This document shows positions 7,082 through 11,002 of a DNA stretch of 11,002 nucleotides, piece after piece (within the stretch, counting starts at the first letter, position 1; each line of letters opens with the position of its first letter). This stretch comes from Bacteroidota bacterium (GTDB lineage: Bacteria; Bacteroidota; Bacteroidia; Chitinophagales; Chitinophagaceae): positions 1-11,002 of the forward strand of contig CANFLP010000062.1 of assembly GCA_947447835.1 (NCBI GenBank), written 5' to 3'. A model generated the notes under the pieces. The model searched no databases. It was not told where the DNA came from and worked only from the letters and a program-made list of their open reading frames with translations. Both the position numbers and the translations under genes were made by a program.

Positions 7082-7089
7082 TAAATTTG
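7082..7089 (+). promoter_or_regulatory. -7 box of a likely promoter for mqnB-mqnD
   Basis: TAAATTTG is a perfect TAnnTTTG on the plus strand, 45 bases before the mqnB ATG at 7135, leaving a leader of about 40 bases. It directly abuts the minus-strand box at 7074-7081. A -33 TTG is not evident. Confidence 0.42.
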
Positions 7090-7134
7090 ACGTTAAGTTC
7101 CCATTTTTCTCATGCCTTTAACGACCTTTACTAT

Positions 7135-7803
7135 ATGAGAGTAATAATTTCAGCAGCTACCCATGGCGAATGGATGCCAAGTTTCCAGAAGATTAACCCT
7201 AAATATGTTGGGAACAGCAAAAAGTTTTCAGTGGGTTTTCATGAATCCGGTATTGGTATGTTGGCTTCAAGCGTTTCCTTAATGAAGATGTTTACGCAAG
7301 AGACCCCTACCCTAATTATTCAGGTGGGTATTGCAGGGTGTTTTGATAAAAAGATTCCTTTGGGTAAAGTATTCGCAGTAAAAGATGATTTTGCAGGAGA
7401 TATCGGTGTGATGGAAAATAAAGTTTGGAAAGATTTATTTGACATGAAATTTGACAAACCCAATGATGCTCCTTATGAAAAAAAGAGTCTGCCTAATCCA
7501 TGGTTGAACCAGTTTAATGTATTGAATTTGCCTACTAAAAAAGCAGTAACTGTAAATACTATTAGTACTGATAAGAGTAAAATAGAATTATTTAGTGGAA
7601 GATATAAAGCAGTACTTGAATCGATGGAAGGAGCTAGCTTACATTATATAGGACGTGATTTAACTATTCCATTTATTCAATTGCGTGCAGTAAGTAATTA
7701 TGTGGGCGAACGCGATAAGTCCAAATGGAAAATACAAGAAGCTATTTATAATTTGAACGAAACCTTATTAGAATACTTAGACGCTTTATATAAAACTGCT
7801 TAA
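7135..7803 (+). CDS. mqnB: Futalosine hydrolase
   Basis: MqnB releases hypoxanthine from futalosine, giving dehypoxanthine futalosine for menaquinone synthesis by the futalosine route. The 222-residue protein belongs to the nucleoside phosphorylase/MTA-SAH nucleosidase fold: QVGIAGCFDKKIPLG (63-77) is the phosphorylase-type loop, ESMEGASLHY (162-171) holds the ribose-binding Met-Glu, and RAVSNYVGERD (184-194) is the MqnB form of the catalytic segment that reads RxISD in MTA/SAH nucleosidases. The frame is open further upstream to a TTG at 7087, but that TTG lies inside the promoter box, and MRVIISAATHGEW is a natural N-terminus, so 7135 is chosen. One base separates its stop from the mqnD ATG, which indicates an operon and independently supports the function. 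Confidence 0.94.
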   Translation: MRVIISAATHGEWMPSFQKINPKYVGNSKKFSVGFHESGIGMLASSVSLMKMFTQETPTLIIQVGIAGCFDKKIPLGKVFAVKDDFAGDIGVMENKVWKDLFDMKFDKPNDAPYEKKSLPNPWLNQFNVLNLPTKKAVTVNTISTDKSKIELFSGRYKAVLESMEGASLHYIGRDLTIPFIQLRAVSNYVGERDKSKWKIQEAIYNLNETLLEYLDALYKTA

Positions 7804-7804
7804 G

Positions 7805-8677
7805 ATGCCCTTGATTGAACTTGGATTTTCTCCCTGCCCAAACGATACATTTATTTTTGATGCTTTGGTGAATCATAAAATTGATACCAAGGGTTATGAA
7901 TTTAAGTTACACTTGGAAGACGTTCAAACCCTTAACGAGTGGGCATTACAAGGCAAGCTGCCTATTTCGAAAATCAGTTACGGTGTTTGGCCCTTGGTTA
8001 AAGCTAATTATCATTTATTAGAAGCTGGTGGTGCTTTAGGAAAAGGTGTTGGTCCATTATTGATTTATAAGGAAGACTTTTCGCGCGAGCAAAATAATAA
8101 CTTGCGAAATAAAAGTGAAGAACAAAACAATGGTGACTTGCAAAACAATGGCAAGCCCAATCCAAATTCCATGACGGTTGCGGTACCAGGCATTAATACA
8201 ACTGCACATTTATTATTTAGCTTGGCATTCCCCAATGTGAAGAATAAAAAATTCTTAGTGTTTAATGAAATTGAAGATGCCGTGTTATCTGGTAAGGTAG
8301 ATGCGGGCGTAATCATTCATGAAAACCGTTTTACTTATGCCGAAAAAGGTTTGAGCAAATGGATGGACCTTGGCACTTATTTTGAAGAAACTTTCAACGC
8401 TCCTATTCCACTTGGTGGCATTATTGCACATAAGGATATGCCTTTAGATGAAGTGCATTTATTAGATGCCCTAATTAAAGAAAGTGTTGAATATGCTTTT
8501 AAAAATAGCTACGAGATACTCCCTGAATTTGTAAAATGTCATTCACAAGAAATGTCTGAGCATGTTATGCGTCAACATATTGACTTATATGTAAATGACT
8601 TTAGTATTAATATGGGAGCAGATGGGAAAAAAGCCATTGCACAATTAGAAAAGGTTTGGGGCGACTTAAATAACTAA
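7805..8677 (+). CDS. mqnD: 1,4-dihydroxy-6-naphthoate synthase
   Basis: MqnD converts cyclic dehypoxanthine futalosine to 1,4-dihydroxy-6-naphthoate, a late soluble step of futalosine-route menaquinone synthesis. The protein has a periplasmic-binding-protein-like fold with the family start LGFSPCPNDTFIFDAL, then KISYG (56-60), GGALGKGVGPLL (75-86), TVAVPGINTTAHLL (124-137) and the GVIIHENRFTY segment (168-178), whose His172 corresponds to the proposed catalytic His of the Thermus enzyme. At 290 residues it is somewhat longer than usual (about 270-280). The excess is a polar Asn/Gln-rich insert at about 93-122, between the two halves of the first domain. The frame is intact through it. It follows mqnB after a single base. 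The other mqn genes are not in this window. Confidence 0.95.
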   Translation: MPLIELGFSPCPNDTFIFDALVNHKIDTKGYEFKLHLEDVQTLNEWALQGKLPISKISYGVWPLVKANYHLLEAGGALGKGVGPLLIYKEDFSREQNNNLRNKSEEQNNGDLQNNGKPNPNSMTVAVPGINTTAHLLFSLAFPNVKNKKFLVFNEIEDAVLSGKVDAGVIIHENRFTYAEKGLSKWMDLGTYFEETFNAPIPLGGIIAHKDMPLDEVHLLDALIKESVEYAFKNSYEILPEFVKCHSQEMSEHVMRQHIDLYVNDFSINMGADGKKAIAQLEKVWGDLNN

Positions 8678-8712
8678 TTAAATAAATATTGTTCGCAAGG
8701 TATAAAAGTCGT

Positions 8713-10032
8713 TTAAGGCTTCAATGCCTTTGCATACGCTGCTAATACACGTACCCTTGCTTCCTCATGAACTACAATAGGTTTTGGATAATTTGGAGTA
8801 TCAAGTTCCGGCACCCATTTGCGTATATATTTTAATTCCTTATCAAATTTTTCGGTTTGTAATCTAGGATTAAATACCCTAAAATAGGGCGCTGCATCAC
8901 ATCCGCTTCCACTCGCCCATTGCCAGCCGCCATTGTTCGCCGCCAAATCAAAGTCTAATAATTTTTGTGCAAAGTAAGCCTCACCCCAACGCCAGTCTAT
9001 CAATAAATGTTTGGTTAAAAAACTCGCCACAATCATACGCACTCTATTATGCATAAAACCTGTTGTATTTAATTCACGCATACCTGCATCCACAATTGGA
9101 TAGCCTGTTCTTCCTTCACACCATGCTTCAAATTCTTCTTCATTATTTCTCCATTCAATAAAATCATATTGTGTCTTAAATGATTTTCCATTAGCTACTT
9201 GTGGAAAATGCCAAAGAATCATATGATAAAAATCGCGCCATATTAATTCATTAAAAAAAGTACTATTTAAAGATTGTGTTTCTAATGCTAACTTTCTAAC
9301 AGATATGGTTCCGAACCTCAAGTGCACACTCAATTGCGTAGTTCCTTTAATGGCTGGAAAATTGCGTTGATCGGTATATTTTTTTACTACATTTTCTTCC
9401 CATTTTAAAGGAGGCATTACTAAATCCGTAGCTTCAAATCCTATATCTTTTAAAGTAGGAATGGGCAATGCTTTGCTATCCATAAAATAATCCATCAATT
9501 TAATGGAAGGATGTAATTTAGGAACATTACTCGCCCACACTGTTCTCCATTTATTAGCGTAAGGCGTATAAATGGTATAAGGTTTACCATCGTCTTTTAT
9601 TACTTCGTCTTTTTCGAAAATTACTTGATCCTTATAGTCATAAAATTTGGCCCCTTTACTTTCAACAAGTTTTGCAATTGATTCGTCTCTTTCATTTGCT
9701 TTAGGACCATAATCATGATTGGTATAAACTGAAACTACATTATACATTTTTAAAAACTTCTCAAAAGCTTCAAGAGGGGTTCCGTATAACACATGCATCG
9801 ACTTTCCTTTTTTAACCAACTCCTGTTGCATTGACAAAATAGTGCGGTGAATAAAGTCCACCCTTCTGTCTTTTATCTCTACTTGTTGGCTTAAAATTGT
9901 TTTATCAAAAATGAAAATAGGTAACACTGTATGCCCTTGTAATTTTGCCTGGTACAATGCATGGTATAATCCCACATTGTCTTCAAATCGTAAGTCTCTT
10001 CTATACCAAAATATGGATACTTTCTCTTTCAT
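8713..10032 (-). CDS. phrB: Deoxyribodipyrimidine photolyase, class I type
   Basis: This flavoenzyme uses blue light to split UV-induced cyclobutane pyrimidine dimers in DNA. The 439 residues include an N-terminal antenna-binding alpha/beta domain (about 5-135; FWYRRDLRFEDN) and a C-terminal FAD domain. Residues of the E. coli enzyme map directly: electron-transfer triad Trp306/359/382 to Trp294/347/370; dimer-contact Glu274, Trp277, Asn341, Met345 and Trp384 to Glu262, Trp265, Asn329, Met333 and Trp372; FAD Asn378 to Asn366. The segment WASGSGCDAAPYFRVFNP resembles bacterial class I CPD photolyases, not DASH cryptochromes or (6-4) enzymes. E. coli Trp338 is Phe326 here. The antenna cofactor cannot be decided. 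The gene converges on mqnD (35-bp gap, no strong terminator) and is divergent from nif3. Confidence 0.94.
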   Translation of the reverse strand: MKEKVSIFWYRRDLRFEDNVGLYHALYQAKLQGHTVLPIFIFDKTILSQQVEIKDRRVDFIHRTILSMQQELVKKGKSMHVLYGTPLEAFEKFLKMYNVVSVYTNHDYGPKANERDESIAKLVESKGAKFYDYKDQVIFEKDEVIKDDGKPYTIYTPYANKWRTVWASNVPKLHPSIKLMDYFMDSKALPIPTLKDIGFEATDLVMPPLKWEENVVKKYTDQRNFPAIKGTTQLSVHLRFGTISVRKLALETQSLNSTFFNELIWRDFYHMILWHFPQVANGKSFKTQYDFIEWRNNEEEFEAWCEGRTGYPIVDAGMRELNTTGFMHNRVRMIVASFLTKHLLIDWRWGEAYFAQKLLDFDLAANNGGWQWASGSGCDAAPYFRVFNPRLQTEKFDKELKYIRKWVPELDTPNYPKPIVVHEEARVRVLAAYAKALKP

Positions 10033-10092
10033 GAATTAGGGTTACAATTTGTTTTGTCCCTTAACAACAATATTAACATAAAATAGTTCTAC

Positions 10093-10106
10093 ATAAAGCG
10101 CTTTAT
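10093..10106. promoter_or_regulatory. 14-bp perfect palindrome between photolyase and nif3
   Basis: ATAAAGCGCTTTAT is a perfect inverted repeat in the 89-bp divergent gap, 15 bases before the nif3 ATG. It could be an operator acting on nif3, or on both genes, or a short RNA hairpin near the nif3 start. No perfect TAnnTTTG box was seen for either gene; TATATTTA at 10104-10111 is one base off but very close to the ATG. Confidence 0.3.
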
Positions 10107-10121
10107 ATTTAATTTAGCTGC

Positions 10122-10922
10122 ATGCAAATTGGACAATTTACCCAGGCCCTTGAAAATTGGGCGCCTATTTCTTTTCAGGAAGATTATGATAACTGTGGAC
10201 TTTTGGTGGGCAACCCCGAAACAATTTGTACTGGTGTTTTATGTTCATTGGATTGCACCGAAGCAGTTGTTGACGAAGCCATTGAAAAAGGTTGCAACTT
10301 AATTGTGAGCCATCACCCTATTATTTTTAAAGGCATAAAACAGTTTGATCAAAATAGCTATGTGGCTAGAACAGTTCTTAAAGCCATTCAAAATAATATT
10401 GCCATTTACGCTATACATACCAACCTAGACAATTTGTTAGACGGAGTAAATAAAACCCTTGCCGATAGCCTCCACCTGGAAAATAGACGCATTTTGTCCC
10501 CAAAGCCAGGTTATAAGGATAAAAATGGTTCCGAAATTGGCTCAGGCTTAATTGGTGAACTTCCCCTGGAAACCGACGAGGCTGCTTTCCTTAAATGGGT
10601 CAAAGAAAAGTTCAAATTAGAGGTGCTAAAACACACTCCTTTTACTGGCAAAACATTGAAAACCATTGCCTTGTGCGGTGGAGCAGGTAGTTTCTTAATT
10701 GGGGATGCCAAAGCCCAAAAAGCAGACTGTTTTATCACCAGTGACCTTAAGTACCATGAGTTTTTCGAGGCCGATGGCAAGCTATTATTGGTAGATATTG
10801 GCCATGGGGAAAGTGAACAATGGGTTTCGGACCTAATTGTTGCTTATTTAACGGGTAAATTCCCTACCTTTGCCGTCCTCCAATCCTTGGTGTGTACACA
10901 ACCTATAACATATCTTAAATAA
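10122..10922 (+). CDS. Nif3-like dinuclear metal centre protein (DUF34), short form
   Basis: Nif3/YbgI proteins form toroidal hexamers with a two-metal site; the cellular role is debated, with GTP cyclohydrolase-like and metal-insertion roles proposed elsewhere. This one has 266 residues. The E. coli YbgI ligands His63, His64, Asp101, His215 and Glu219 correspond to His64, His65 (SHHPIIFKG), Asp103 (HTNLDN), His228 and Glu232 (DIGHGESEQ), all present. The N-terminus (EDYDNCGLLVG) and LCGGAGSFLIGDA (184-196) are family-typical. Many Bacteroidetes homologs have about 365 residues because a PII-like domain is inserted mid-protein. Here KPGYKDKNGSEIG leads straight to SGLIGELPLE, so that insert is absent. 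Nine bases separate it from the next gene, a usual partner. Confidence 0.95.
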   Translation: MQIGQFTQALENWAPISFQEDYDNCGLLVGNPETICTGVLCSLDCTEAVVDEAIEKGCNLIVSHHPIIFKGIKQFDQNSYVARTVLKAIQNNIAIYAIHTNLDNLLDGVNKTLADSLHLENRRILSPKPGYKDKNGSEIGSGLIGELPLETDEAAFLKWVKEKFKLEVLKHTPFTGKTLKTIALCGGAGSFLIGDAKAQKADCFITSDLKYHEFFEADGKLLLVDIGHGESEQWVSDLIVAYLTGKFPTFAVLQSLVCTQPITYLK

Positions 10923-10931
10923 ACTTGAAAT

Positions 10932-11002
10932 ATGGCATCAGTCAAAGACTTTTCAGTAGAAGAAAAATTAGTAAACCTTTACAAACTTCAGTCTGTAGAT
11001 AG
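10932..11002 (+). CDS. C4 zinc-ribbon/coiled-coil protein, N-terminal fragment
   Basis: Only 23 codons lie in the window: MASVKDFSVEEKL, then VNLYKLQSVD, still open at the edge. This start resembles the Bacteroidetes C4-type zinc-ribbon family (zf-RING_7, CT398-like), in which a long N-terminal coiled coil precedes a C-terminal CxxC...CxxC ribbon, and which commonly follows nif3 in this phylum. The ribbon itself lies outside, so the call rests on the first residues and the neighbour. The ATG is 9 bases after the nif3 stop, so the two are probably co-transcribed. Confidence 0.7.
   Translation, partial: MASVKDFSVEEKLVNLYKLQSVD

Noticed and set aside
7087..7134. TTG-initiated N-terminal extension of mqnB by 16 residues
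   Set aside because: The TTG lies inside a perfect -7 promoter box, and the ATG at 7135 gives the family-like N-terminus.
7805..8677. Possibility that the MqnD insert marks a frameshift or pseudogene
   Set aside because: The frame is continuous and conserved family motifs resume directly after the insert, with the catalytic His segment intact.
8715..8730. Hairpin AAGGC-GCCTT at the photolyase 3' end as a shared terminator with mqnD
   Set aside because: The stem has only five pairs, lies within the coding end of the photolyase, and has no T-tract on either strand.

Overview
The window looks like a chromosomal stretch from a low-GC Bacteroidota (Bacteroidetes). The main reasons are a secreted repeat protein ending in a type A C-terminal sorting domain of the type IX secretion system (T9SS), several copies of the Bacteroidetes-type -7 promoter box TAnnTTTG, no clear Shine-Dalgarno sequences at the starts inspected, and a nif3 gene followed at once by a C4 zinc-ribbon/coiled-coil gene. 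Menaquinone made by the futalosine route (mqnB, mqnD) rather than the men route fits Chitinophagales/Cytophagales-type lineages better than Bacteroides or most flavobacteria. The species is not determined here.

Layout. Positions 36-1025 hold fabD on the minus strand, closed by a strong hairpin terminator at the left edge. Positions 1058-4630 (minus) hold a 1190-residue exported multidomain protein: signal peptide, Ig/PKD-like modules including an exact 270-bp tandem duplication, a beta-rich domain with 'FAPNATLNITGG' and 'GFFIANKI' segments, and a T9SS tail. Positions 4896-5219 (minus) hold an orphan 107-residue cytosolic protein with its own terminator. Positions 5381-7052 (minus) hold a pteridine block: two adjacent 6-pyruvoyl-tetrahydropterin-synthase-family paralogs, then folE (GTP cyclohydrolase I), which overlaps the nearer paralog by 38 nt. 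A short divergent promoter region leads to mqnB-mqnD on the plus strand (7135-8677). A class I-like photolyase converges on them (8713-10032, minus). After a second divergent region come nif3 and the first 71 bases of a zinc-ribbon gene (10122-11002, plus).

How the genes work together. FolE turns GTP into 7,8-dihydroneopterin triphosphate, the substrate of PTPS/QueD-family enzymes, so the folE block is a coherent early pterin (tetrahydropterin or 7-deazaguanine) unit. Both paralogs carry the C-X5-HGH spacing of animal-type PTPS rather than the C-X3-HGH of classical QueD. MqnB and MqnD act in consecutive parts of the futalosine menaquinone pathway and are almost certainly co-transcribed. FabD supplies malonyl-ACP for fatty acid synthesis. 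Photolyase repairs UV damage. No new defence system, CRISPR array, mobile element or RNA gene was found. The more unusual points are the abutting divergent promoter boxes, the twin 'species' of one terminator hairpin, the duplicated PTPS genes, the low-complexity insert in MqnD, the 90%-identical tandem repeat in the secreted protein, and two perfect palindromes in intergenic DNA.
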